A stretch of 9,786 nucleotides of DNA from contig JBKPTC010000141.1 in NCBI GenBank assembly GCA_046735355.1, positions 1-9,786 on the forward strand, read 5' to 3'. The position numbers were made by a program, and so were the translations under genes. This DNA comes from DATAEU01 sp046735355. GTDB taxonomy: Bacteria; Actinomycetota; UBA4738; HRBIN12. Under the pieces are notes generated by a model, which ran no database searches, had not been told where the DNA came from, and saw only the letters and a program-made list of their open reading frames with translations. Shown here piece by piece: positions 1-6,846 of this stretch. Numbering within the stretch: position 1 is the first letter of the stretch; each line of letters starts with the position of its first letter.

Positions 1-2943
1 CGTCAACACGTTCAGCAGCACCTGCTGGATTCGCGCTCGATCCGCGACGACGCGCACCTCGTCCGGCGGCTCCTCCACGGTGAACACATGCCGATCGCTC
101 ACCCCACGCGCGATCTCCACGGTCTCGTCGATCACGATGCGCAGGTCGACCGGCGCGGGATCGATCGACAGCCGGCCGCTGTCCGCAAGCGTGATGTCGA
201 ACAGCTCGTCGACGAGGTGGTGCAGACGATCCGCCTGTGAGATCGCCAGGTCGAGCTTGCCGCCCGCTTCGCCGTCGACGCGACGCTTGAGCAGCTGGAG
301 GTAGCCGCGAAGCGCGGTGAGCGGCGTCCGCAGCTCGTGCGCGACGACGCCGACGAACTCCTCCTGGAGTCGCCGCAGGCTGACGTCAGTCGTGTCGTTC
401 AAGACGAGGATCGCGCCCGCGCCAATGCCCATCTCGGCCGGGATGGCCCGAGCGTGGAGCTCGAACCAGCGGCGGCGACCGCCGGCGATGTCCGACAGCG
501 TCATGTGGACGACCTCTCCTCCGACCGCTCGCGTGGACACGTCGGGAATGCTTAGGGCGTTGCCGCTGTCGTCGAGCGGGTCGATCCGTTCGTCGTCGAA
601 CATCCGGCGCCAGGCCTCGTTGCGCAGGACGGTCGCGCCGCGCTGATCGACGACGAGGACACCGTCGTCCAGGACCGCGATGATCGCGGCCATGCGGTCG
701 CGGGCAGCGTCCGCACGCCGGCGTTGCTCATCGAGATCCGTCGCCATCTCCTGGAGCTCGACACTGCGCGCCTCGAGGTCGTCGTTCGTCGTGTTCAGTT
801 CCTCGACCGTTGCCTGGAGCTCCTCGTTGAGCGTCTCCAGCTCCTCGTTCGTTGCCTGGAGCTCCTCGTTCAGCGTCTCGACTTCCTCGCTCGCGGCCTG
901 AACCTCCTCGTTCGCTACGAGCAGTTCCTCGTTCGCAGCGCGCAGCTCAGCGTTCTTGGCGGCCAGCTCCTCGTTCGCGGCCGTGATCTTGCGGCTCTCG
1001 TCGCGAAGCGCGTCGAGCCTTACGCCAAGTCGCGCGACCTCCTCGTCGTCGCGCGCGAGTGCCCCGGCGAGATCGTCAGCCGCGACGTGCTCGGACGTCG
1101 TGTCGCGGACGACGATGACCGCACCACTGGGCTCGCCGCCCGCGCCGTCGTCGGCGATCGGCGCGGCGACGACTTCGACGATGCGCGGCGAGTCCTCGCC
1201 CGGGATCGTGATCCGCGCGCTGAGCCTCGCCAGCCGTCCCGCCAGCGCCTCATCGAGCGCACCGCGCAAATCCTCCGCCGGAACGGTCGCGGCAAGGTGG
1301 ACGACGTCCTGCCCGATCGCCGCGCCGTGGATGGATAGGAGCCGCCGAACGACGGGGTTGATGTACTCGATGTCGTAGTCGCGCGTGACCACCGCGACGC
1401 CGATCGGGAGCGAGGCGAGGGCGAGCGATGCGCGCCCAACGACGTGGGCGAGCGGCGCGTCGAACGTCGGCGCGTCGGGCAGCCGTTGCAGACGCCTCGC
1501 CCCGAAACTGACCGGCGCGGGACTCGGGTCGCGCAGCCGGAACGGCGGTACGACGGTGCGGTCGCCGTGGCGGCGGAACACCTTGAGCCGCTTGTCGACG
1601 AGCGCGAAATACTCGGCCAGGGGCGTCGTAGTTTCGGCCATGCCGAGCAGTAGCACGCCGGCGTCGCGAAGGGAGAACGCGAACACCTGCAGGGCGCGTC
1701 GCTGGAGCTCTTCGGTGAAGTAGATGAGGACGTTGCGGCACACGACGAGGTCCGTGCGCGGGAACGGGGCGCGCAAGGCGAGGTCGTGCTGGCCGAAGAC
1801 GACGAGCGCACGCAGCTCGCTTCGGACCTCGTACTCGCCGTCGATCCGGCTGAAATGCCGCGCGACGAGGTCGTCCGGCACGTGCTGGACCGCGGACGCC
1901 GGATACACGCCGCGCCGGGCGAACGCGACCGCCTCTGCGTCGAGATCCGTGGCGAAGATCCGAACCGTCCAGTCACCCAGCTCGGAGCCGAGTGCATCAC
2001 GGACCAGGATCGCCAGTGAATAGGCCTCCTCGCCGGTGGCGCACCCGGCGGACCAGATCCGCAGCTCCTTGCGCTCGCGCGCGGCGTCGATCAGCTCGGG
2101 CAACATCCGGTCCCGAAGCGCCTCGAACAGCTCGGCGTCGCGGAAGAACTCCGTGACCTTGATGAGGAAGGTGCTCGTCAATCGCGGGTACTCATCCGGG
2201 TGGGCCGACACGTAGCGCACGTAGTCGCGCAGCCGCATCGACTGGGTCGCGACCATGCGTCGCTGGAGGCGACGAAGGATGGTTGGTCGCTTGTAGCTGC
2301 GGAAGTCGATCCCGCTCCGCTTGCGGAGCTCGTCGAGGAATCTCGTCAGCAGCTGGCTGTCGTCCGCGTCGGGTTCCAGCACGCCAGTGACGAGGTCGTG
2401 CAGGATCGGGCCGATCGCCTCGACCGGCGCCGTGATGTCGACGGTGGTCGGGGCGAGTGACGCCGGCATCGACGGGTAGCGGGCGGTGTCGGGGTCCTGG
2501 ATGACGACGGTCCCGCCGGCGGCCTTGACCGTCCGTGCGCCATCGGCGCCGTCTGAACCAGTGCCGCTGAGGATCACGGCGACGAGCGCCTCGCCGAAGA
2601 CGTGGGCGGCGCTCGAGAGCACGAAGTCGATCGATGGCGTGGCGACCTTGTCACCGCTCGGCTCCGTGAGCCGAACCTCGTGGTCCGTCACCTCGACGTG
2701 GCGGTTGGCGGGCACGACGTGGATCCAGCCGGGTTTCAGCTCCGCCTGATCCTCGACCGTCACGACCGGGACGGTCGAGCGTTGCGACAGGATCTCCCCC
2801 AGGTGACTTGGTCGCCGCGGATCAAGATGCTGGGCGATGACGATCGGGGCCGGAAACTCCTTCGGCAGCGTCGACACGAGCACCGACAGCGCCTCCACGC
2901 CGCCGGCCGAAGATCCGACCACGACGAGATGCCCGCCGGCCAT
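1..2943 (-). CDS. CheB-CheR-PAS-coiled coil-PAS-histidine kinase hybrid (3' end beyond window)
   Basis: The minus frame is open without interruption from 2943 to base 1 (981 residues) and continues outside. Residues 3-190 are a CheB methylesterase domain: GSSAGG with catalytic Ser12, His39 in AQHLD and Asp131 in GTGSDGADG. Residues 202-462 are CheR: SAM-binding AGCATGEEAY (299-308), FATDLD (330-335) and CRNVLIYF (402-409). A PAS-like domain (about 502-620) precedes a Glu/Asn-rich coiled coil (about 640-750), then a second PAS (about 750-855) and a HisKA domain with AHELRTPL, phospho-acceptor His869. The ATPase domain is cut just as its N-box begins (RIQQVLLNVL). Such fusions are a known family; by inference it is a cytoplasmic sensor kinase that may also methylate and demethylate partners. 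No receiver domain or membrane segment is visible. The start is uncertain: ATG 2943 lies just before the CheB core but has no Shine-Dalgarno; in-frame GTG 2964 or TTG 2985 (with GGGAG upstream) are alternatives. Confidence 0.93.
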   Translation of the reverse strand, partial: MAGGHLVVVGSSAGGVEALSVLVSTLPKEFPAPIVIAQHLDPRRPSHLGEILSQRSTVPVVTVEDQAELKPGWIHVVPANRHVEVTDHEVRLTEPSGDKVATPSIDFVLSSAAHVFGEALVAVILSGTGSDGADGARTVKAAGGTVVIQDPDTARYPSMPASLAPTTVDITAPVEAIGPILHDLVTGVLEPDADDSQLLTRFLDELRKRSGIDFRSYKRPTILRRLQRRMVATQSMRLRDYVRYVSAHPDEYPRLTSTFLIKVTEFFRDAELFEALRDRMLPELIDAARERKELRIWSAGCATGEEAYSLAILVRDALGSELGDWTVRIFATDLDAEAVAFARRGVYPASAVQHVPDDLVARHFSRIDGEYEVRSELRALVVFGQHDLALRAPFPRTDLVVCRNVLIYFTEELQRRALQVFAFSLRDAGVLLLGMAETTTPLAEYFALVDKRLKVFRRHGDRTVVPPFRLRDPSPAPVSFGARRLQRLPDAPTFDAPLAHVVGRASLALASLPIGVAVVTRDYDIEYINPVVRRLLSIHGAAIGQDVVHLAATVPAEDLRGALDEALAGRLARLSARITIPGEDSPRIVEVVAAPIADDGAGGEPSGAVIVVRDTTSEHVAADDLAGALARDDEEVARLGVRLDALRDESRKITAANEELAAKNAELRAANEELLVANEEVQAASEEVETLNEELQATNEELETLNEELQATVEELNTTNDDLEARSVELQEMATDLDEQRRRADAARDRMAAIIAVLDDGVLVVDQRGATVLRNEAWRRMFDDERIDPLDDSGNALSIPDVSTRAVGGEVVHMTLSDIAGGRRRWFELHARAIPAEMGIGAGAILVLNDTTDVSLRRLQEEFVGVVAHELRTPLTALRGYLQLLKRRVDGEAGGKLDLAISQADRLHHLVDELFDITLADSGRLSIDPAPVDLRIVIDETVEIARGVSDRHVFTVEEPPDEVRVVADRARIQQVLLNVLT
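809..892 (-). repeat. 42-bp tandem repeat encoding the coiled coil of the hybrid kinase
   Basis: Two adjacent 42-bp units (809-850 and 851-892) share an identical 20-bp core at 809-828 and 851-870 and differ at only a few bases elsewhere. Read on the minus strand each gives a 14-residue unit, two heptads of the type ETLNEELQATNEEL, and degenerate copies continue on both sides (about 730-985). The 14-residue period is that of a coiled coil. Glu/Asn-rich linkers like this are known in CheB/CheR-PAS hybrid proteins, where they join the methylation part to the kinase part. The near-identity at DNA level suggests recent duplication or gene conversion. Confidence 0.85.
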
Positions 2944-2990
2944 CGAATCGGCGGTCGCTGTCACCTGCTTGTCACGCTTCGGCAATGGGG

Positions 2991-3005
2991 CTCCCGTTGC
3001 GGGAG
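2991..3005. promoter_or_regulatory. Perfect 6-bp inverted repeat upstream of the hybrid kinase
   Basis: CTCCCG-TTG-CGGGAG is a perfect 6-bp stem with a 3-base loop. On the minus strand the 3' arm contains GGGAG, which lies 5 bases before the in-frame TTG at 2985. If that TTG is the start, the hairpin would cover its ribosome-binding site and could limit translation. If ATG 2943 is the start, it is a leader hairpin or a chance GC-rich palindrome. No downstream T-run makes it look like a terminator in either direction. Confidence 0.35.
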
Positions 3006-3017
3006 GGTCGGGTCCGT

Positions 3018-3047
3018 ATGGTAGTCCCACGGGTGGTGACGTCCCAA
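3018..3047 (-). promoter_or_regulatory. Possible sigma70-type promoter for the hybrid kinase gene
   Basis: On the minus strand TTGGGA (3047-3042) and TACCAT (3023-3018) are separated by 18 bases and each match 4 of 6 consensus bases. Transcription would begin near 3010, just ahead of the 2991-3005 hairpin. The location in the divergent gap is right, but the matches are modest and the genus's promoter consensus is unknown. Confidence 0.25.
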
Positions 3048-3056
3048 GCTCGGCCG

Positions 3057-3069
3057 GATCCGCCGGATC
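3057..3069. promoter_or_regulatory. 13-bp palindrome upstream of the stand-alone cheB
   Basis: GATCCG-C-CGGATC is a perfect inverted repeat with one central base, 17 bases ahead of the strong Shine-Dalgarno of the plus-strand cheB. It could be an operator in the divergent gap. In DNA this GC-rich a palindrome of this size can occur by chance, and its short loop makes an RNA hairpin unlikely. Confidence 0.25.
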
Positions 3070-3086
3070 GACGTCCCCACCCCGCC

Positions 3087-3093
3087 GAGGAGG
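3087..3093 (+). promoter_or_regulatory. Strong Shine-Dalgarno fixing the cheB start
   Basis: GAGGAGG ends 6 bases before the GTG at 3100. This near-complete match to the anti-Shine-Dalgarno sequence decides for GTG 3100, which lies immediately before the conserved CheB core. It is the best ribosome-binding site in the window; most other starts rely on overlap with the gene before. Confidence 0.85.
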
Positions 3094-3099
3094 AATAGC

Positions 3100-4185
3100 G
3101 TGGCCCAACGGGACCTCGTTGTCGTCGGCGCATCGGCCGGAGGCGTCGACGCGCTGATGCGGCTCGCCCGCGGCGTGGACCCGAACTTGCCGGCGGCCGT
3201 CCTCGTCGTGCTCCACGTACCGCCCGACTCCCATAGCAACCTGCCGTTGATCCTCTCTCGATCCGGGGCACTCCCGGCCTCGCACGCCGTTGACGGACAG
3301 CGCATCGAGCCGGGGCGGATCCTCGTCGCGCCGCCGGATCGCCATCTCCTCGTCGATGACGGCCGGGTGCGGGTGACGCGCGGACCGCACGAGAACCTCC
3401 ATCGACCCGCCGTCGACGTCCTCTTCCGATCCGCGGCGATCGCGCACGGCAGCCGAACGATTGGCGTCGTCCTGTCGGGCGCGCTCGACGACGGCGCATT
3501 CGGACTGCGGATCCTGGCCGCCGCGGGCGCCATCACCGTCGTTCAGGATCCGTCCGACGCGATCGTGCCGAGCATGCCGCAGAGCGCGCTCGAGGCGGCG
3601 CGCATCGATCACGTTCTGCCCGCCGACGCGATCGGCCAACAGCTGTCGAGCCTGCTGCTCGCGGATACCGGAAGGGACACGATGGATGACCATGCCCGAG
3701 AGTCGCTCGCGGCCGAGAACGACATGAGCGCGATTCGCGACGGGCCGTCGGCGACCGCTCCCGGCACGCCATCCACGTTTGGCTGTCCAGACTGCGGTGG
3801 CGTGCTGTGGGAGGTAGGCGACAAGACGGAGCTGCGCTTCCGCTGCCGCGTGGGACATGCGTACACCGCACGGTCGCTGCTGGCCGCGGAGAACGCCGGG
3901 CTCGAGGATGCGCTTTGGGCCGCGTTGCGGGCGCTCGAGGAGCAGGAAGCGCTGACCCGACGGCTCCTCGCGCACGGCTGGCCTGGCACGAGCGACGGGG
4001 TTCGCGACCGCCTGGAGGAACGGGCCAGGACGCTCCAGGCCCGGACGGCGGTGTTGCGGCAGTTCCTCCTGTCGCCGGGGCTCGAGATCGCCGGCGATGA
4101 CGTCAGTGAGGCGGCGATCCGCTCGATCGCGGCTGCGGATTCGGCTCCGGACGCGGCTGCCAGCGCCGGGCTTCGCGCAGGCTGA
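3100..4185 (+). CDS. cheB: Stand-alone CheB-type protein-glutamate methylesterase with C-terminal Cys/His domain
   Basis: This 361-residue protein begins directly with a CheB catalytic domain (residues 5-190): GASAGG with Ser12, His39 in VVLHVPP and Asp131 in LSGALDDGAFG complete the catalytic triad. CheB hydrolyses glutamyl methyl esters, or deamidates glutamines, on chemoreceptors. The N-terminal receiver domain of classical CheB is absent, so control by CheA phosphorylation is not expected. After an acidic linker there is a probable metal-binding cluster, CPDC (C229, C232), C249 and H253 in CRVGHAY, followed by a helical tail (about 265-345) rich in Glu, Arg and Leu. This tail arrangement occurs in other orphan CheB-like proteins. 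GTG 3100 is chosen for its strong Shine-Dalgarno. The gene faces the CheB-CheR hybrid kinase across about 115-155 bp, suggesting a shared pathway. The true substrate is unknown, because no chemoreceptor gene is visible. Confidence 0.93.
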   Translation: MAQRDLVVVGASAGGVDALMRLARGVDPNLPAAVLVVLHVPPDSHSNLPLILSRSGALPASHAVDGQRIEPGRILVAPPDRHLLVDDGRVRVTRGPHENLHRPAVDVLFRSAAIAHGSRTIGVVLSGALDDGAFGLRILAAAGAITVVQDPSDAIVPSMPQSALEAARIDHVLPADAIGQQLSSLLLADTGRDTMDDHARESLAAENDMSAIRDGPSATAPGTPSTFGCPDCGGVLWEVGDKTELRFRCRVGHAYTARSLLAAENAGLEDALWAALRALEEQEALTRRLLAHGWPGTSDGVRDRLEERARTLQARTAVLRQFLLSPGLEIAGDDVSEAAIRSIAAADSAPDAAASAGLRAG

Positions 4186-4222
4186 CGGGTCTCGGCGCAG
4201 CGGGGTGACGGCGGGGGTACGC

Positions 4223-4330
4223 GGCAACGCGACCGCGCAGGGTAACGCGACCGTGCGCGGCAACGCTACCGGGCGAGGTGACGCGACCGTGCGCGGGAAC
4301 GCTACCGGGCGAGGTAACGCGACCGTGCGC
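4223..4330 (+). repeat. 18-bp tandem repeat (six units, alternating A/B forms) at the recQ 5' end
   Basis: Six consecutive 18-bp units start at 4223, 4241, 4259, 4277, 4295 and 4313, with a decayed seventh at 4331. From 4241 they alternate between two forms, A (GGTAACGCGACCGTGCGC-like) and B (GGCAACGCTACCGGGCGA-like), giving 2.5 copies of a 36-bp higher-order unit. In the recQ frame they encode GNATVR and GNATGR. Three of the four A/B differences are synonymous in that frame, which hints that the repeat is translated. Each B-to-A junction carries GAGGT followed 9 bases later by an in-frame GTG (4289, 4325), so the repeat also duplicates a potential translation start. Confidence 0.9.
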
Positions 4331-5998
4331 GGCAAGGCGAGCGCGGCCGCGCCGGCGGGCGTGCGGGCGCTCGCGCGCAGAACGCTTGGTGTCGCCGATC
4401 TCCTGCCGGGGCAAGAGGAGGCTGTGCGCGCCGTGGCCGCGGGCCGCGACACGATCGCGCTCCTGCCGACGGGCGGCGGAAAATCCGCGATCTACCAGCT
4501 CGCCGGCGTCCAGCGGCCGGGACCCACGATCGTCGTCTCGCCGCTGATCGCGCTTCAACGCGATCAGCTCGACGCGCTCGAGGAGCTCGACGTCGGCGGC
4601 GCCGCGGCGCTGAACTCGACGCTCCCTGAACGCGAGCGCGAGGCGGCGCTCGAGGCGTTTGAACGCGGCGAGATCGAGTTCCTCCTCGTCGCCCCGGAGC
4701 AGCTCGCCAATCCGGGTGTACTCGCCCGCCTTTCGGTGGCCCGCGCCTCGCTGTTCGTCGTCGATGAGGCCCACTGCGTCAGCGAATGGGGCCACGACTT
4801 CCGGCCCGAATATCGCCGCCTGGGTGCGGTCGCCGAGGCACTCGGACGGCCGCCGATCCTGGGCCTCACCGCCACGGCATCGCCTGCCGTCCGCGATGAG
4901 ATCGTCGAGTGGCTGCGGCTGCGCGATCCGCTGATCGTCGCTCGCGGCTTCGACCGGCCCAACCTCTACCTCGACGTCCGGACGTTCGCCGACGACCGCT
5001 CAAAGCGGGACGCGGCGATCGCGCTGGCGGCAAGCAGCACCGGCGCGGATGCCGCCGGAATCGTGTACGTCGCGACGCGGCGCGCGGCCGAGGAGCTCGC
5101 CGATGCGATCACGGCGACGGGCGTGCGGGGGGCCGCGTACCACGCCGGGTTGGGCACGCGTCAACGACACGCGGTCCAGGACGCATTCATGGACGGCGCG
5201 ACGCACGTCGTCGTGGCGACCATCGCGTTCGGGATGGGGATCGACAAGCGGGATGTTCGGTTCGTCGTCCACCACGACGTGAGCGACGGGCTCGACGCCT
5301 ACCACCAGGAGATCGGCCGTGCGGGGCGCGACGGTGAGCCGGCGCGCGCCATCCTGCTGTTCCGGCCCGAGGATCTCGCGCTGCGTCGCTTCCAGGGCGC
5401 GCCGGCGCTCGTCGACGAGTCGACGGCCCGGGCGGTGATTCGAGCACTGACGCGGAACGAAGGCGCCAGCACGGCGGTGTTGGCCCGCGCGGCGCGGCGG
5501 TCGGCCCGGCGGACGGAAGCCGTCATCGGGCGGCTCGAAGCGTTGGGCGCCGTCCGGGTAGACCCTGATGGTTCGGTCGCTCTGGTCGCCGATCGCGAGC
5601 ATGGCGAGCTCGCGGCCGACGTCGTCGCGGCCCAGGAACGACGGCGGCGGCACGCCCTGTCGCGAGTCGAAATGCTGCGCGGCTACGCGGAGACGATGGG
5701 CTGCCGCCGGCGATACCTCCTCAACTACCTCGGTGAGGAGTACGAGCCACCCTGCAACAACTGTGACCGCTGCCTCGCGGCCGCGAAGCGGGCAGGCGCC
5801 GCGCAGGAGGCGGTGGATGACGTCGACGGCAGGCATCCGTTCGAGCTCAACGACCGAATTCGCCACGTGACGTACGGCGCGGGGCTGGTCAGCCGCGTCG
5901 AGGGGGACCGGATCGTCGTCCTGTTCGACGACGCGGGCTACCGAACGCTGGACGTCGAAGAGTGCCTCGCCCGCGGCCTCGTCCGCCACGACGACTGA
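4325..5998 (+). CDS. recQ: RecQ-family ATP-dependent DNA helicase
   Basis: RecQ helicases unwind DNA 3' to 5' using ATP in repair and recombination. From GTG 4325 the protein has 557 residues: motif 0 PGQEEA (Gln30), Walker A PTGGGKS (48-54), DEAH (147-150), the RecQ aromatic loop SEWGHDFRP (153-161), TAT (182-184) and motif VI QEIGRAGRD (328-336). A winged helix-like segment (about 364-424) precedes the zinc module CRRRYLLNY plus CNNCDRC (C460, C477, C480, C483). The C-terminal 50 residues (RIRHVTYGAG, VVLFDDAGYRTL) resemble the small beta-barrel tail of UvrD/PcrA helicases; no HRDC domain is seen. The start is uncertain. GTG 4325 has GAGGT 9 bases upstream and gives a family-like N-terminus. 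GTG 4289 is equivalent, GTG 4205 or ATG 4097 would include the whole repeat, and ATG 4097 overlaps cheB by 89 bp with a shadow-like Arg-rich leader. The 3' end converges on the GT2 gene. Confidence 0.93.
   Translation: MRGKASAAAPAGVRALARRTLGVADLLPGQEEAVRAVAAGRDTIALLPTGGGKSAIYQLAGVQRPGPTIVVSPLIALQRDQLDALEELDVGGAAALNSTLPEREREAALEAFERGEIEFLLVAPEQLANPGVLARLSVARASLFVVDEAHCVSEWGHDFRPEYRRLGAVAEALGRPPILGLTATASPAVRDEIVEWLRLRDPLIVARGFDRPNLYLDVRTFADDRSKRDAAIALAASSTGADAAGIVYVATRRAAEELADAITATGVRGAAYHAGLGTRQRHAVQDAFMDGATHVVVATIAFGMGIDKRDVRFVVHHDVSDGLDAYHQEIGRAGRDGEPARAILLFRPEDLALRRFQGAPALVDESTARAVIRALTRNEGASTAVLARAARRSARRTEAVIGRLEALGAVRVDPDGSVALVADREHGELAADVVAAQERRRRHALSRVEMLRGYAETMGCRRRYLLNYLGEEYEPPCNNCDRCLAAAKRAGAAQEAVDDVDGRHPFELNDRIRHVTYGAGLVSRVEGDRIVVLFDDAGYRTLDVEECLARGLVRHDD
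5938..5998. other. 61-bp convergent 3' overlap of recQ and the GT2 gene
   Basis: The recQ stop TGA is at 5996-5998 on the plus strand and the GT2 stop is at 5940-5938 on the minus strand, so both genes encode their C-termini in the same 61 bp. There is no room for an intergenic terminator and I see no T-tailed hairpin here, so the two transcripts probably read into each other unless Rho acts. Confidence 0.85.
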
Positions 5999-6846
5999 CG
6001 CCGCCGCACGGCGCCACGAGCGCGCGACGGCGCGAGGACGCGCGGCGCGTCGACGCGGCGGTCGTCGATGGTCGTCGGCAGCTCGAGGTGATAGGCGCCG
6101 GACGGGAACAGCCCGGCGCCACCGAAGCGCGCCATCACCTGTTGCTGCGCGAGGACGTCCTCGCCGGCGTGGCGCACGGGCAGCCGGCGCCAGAAGCGGA
6201 ACCCGCCGCTCGCCCGCAGCTTCGCGACGTCGTACAGGACGCAGCCGCCGACCCAGGCGACCTTGTAGAGGCGATCGTTCGTCGGCCTGAGCCGCTCCTG
6301 GACGTGGAGCAGATTCGCGGCGTTGTGGAGCCGGTGGCGCTCCCACGCGTCGGTCTCGGGCACGACCCACTCGGGGTGGACCTCGCCGTCCCAGAACTCG
6401 ATCCTCTCTTCGTTCGGGCGGACGTCGTCGCGAAAGCTCAGCCCGATGAGCGCGGCGCCGACGAAGCCGCAGCGGGCCGTGCACAGCGCGCCGACGAGCC
6501 GCTCGATGAGGTCGTGCTCGAGGAGCACGTCGTCGTCGAGGAACAACGCGAACGGCGCGCGGGTTCGGTCGACGAGGAACTGGCGCTGCTCGGCCATGCC
6601 GCGGTGCGGGACGTGGTGGTGCCGCTCCACGGCGCAGCCGGCCGCGTTGAGTACCCGGACGACCGATTCGACCTCGGGTGAGCGCGATGGCAGCGGCTCG
6701 TCCTCCGTCTGGTCGGATACCACGATCCGCAGCGGACGGTACGTCTGCGACACGAGGCCGGCGAGCGTGATCGCGAGCGCCGTGTGCCGGCGATACGTGG
6801 GAATGAGGACGTCGACGGCCGGTCCCCTCGACCCGTGGCGTTTCAC
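5938..6846 (-). CDS. Family 2 glycosyltransferase
   Basis: This 302-residue protein has the GT-A fold signature of GT2 enzymes, which transfer a sugar from a nucleotide-sugar donor. VDVLIPTYRR (11-20) is the nucleotide-binding first strand, VVSDQTED (42-49) follows, FLDDDVLLEHDLIERL (102-117) holds the metal-binding DDD motif, and HAGEDVLAQQQ (226-236) carries the GED-type acceptor/catalytic motif. No membrane segment is evident, so it is probably cytoplasmic or peripheral. The GTG start at 6846 overlaps the GT9 stop as GTGA, implying coupled translation as the last gene of the heptose operon. The last 35 or so residues are Arg/Ser-rich and lack family character; they lie over the recQ 3' end, and the stop is 61 bp inside recQ. 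Donor and acceptor cannot be read from the sequence; addition of a sugar to a heptose-containing envelope glycan is inferred from context. Confidence 0.9.
   Translation of the reverse strand: MKRHGSRGPAVDVLIPTYRRHTALAITLAGLVSQTYRPLRIVVSDQTEDEPLPSRSPEVESVVRVLNAAGCAVERHHHVPHRGMAEQRQFLVDRTRAPFALFLDDDVLLEHDLIERLVGALCTARCGFVGAALIGLSFRDDVRPNEERIEFWDGEVHPEWVVPETDAWERHRLHNAANLLHVQERLRPTNDRLYKVAWVGGCVLYDVAKLRASGGFRFWRRLPVRHAGEDVLAQQQVMARFGGAGLFPSGAYHLELPTTIDDRRVDAPRVLAPSRARGAVRRRQSSWRTRPRARHSSTSSVR

Noticed and set aside
724..1338. Plus-strand frame rich in LLVR/LEL repeats.
   Set aside because: Antisense shadow of the coiled-coil repeat of the hybrid kinase; the repeat itself explains the periodic Leu pattern.
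1020..2000. Minus-strand open frame of 326 codons inside the hybrid kinase gene.
   Set aside because: It is an Arg/Ser-rich shadow of the CheR-PAS coding region in another frame; the overlapping frame carries the intact CheR motifs.
2997..3022. Possible plus-strand promoter TTGCGG ... TATGGT for cheB.
   Set aside because: The spacer is only 14 bases, too short for a sigma70-type promoter.
2961..3536. Minus-strand frames covering the cheB start region.
   Set aside because: Arg/Pro/Ser-rich composition with no domain; they run antisense to the CheB catalytic core, which has its own strong Shine-Dalgarno.
4186..4324. Search for a terminator between cheB and recQ.
   Set aside because: No hairpin followed by a T-run; the region is occupied by the 18-bp repeat and is better explained as leader or N-terminal coding sequence.
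4223..4330. The 18-bp repeat as a CRISPR array or integration site.
   Set aside because: Units are directly abutting with no unique spacers, no cas genes or integrase are present, and they stay in frame with recQ.
4103..4795. Minus-strand frame of 230 codons with a repeated HGRVTSPGSV pattern.
   Set aside because: The pattern is only the antisense reading of the 18-bp repeat, and the rest is antisense to RecQ motifs.
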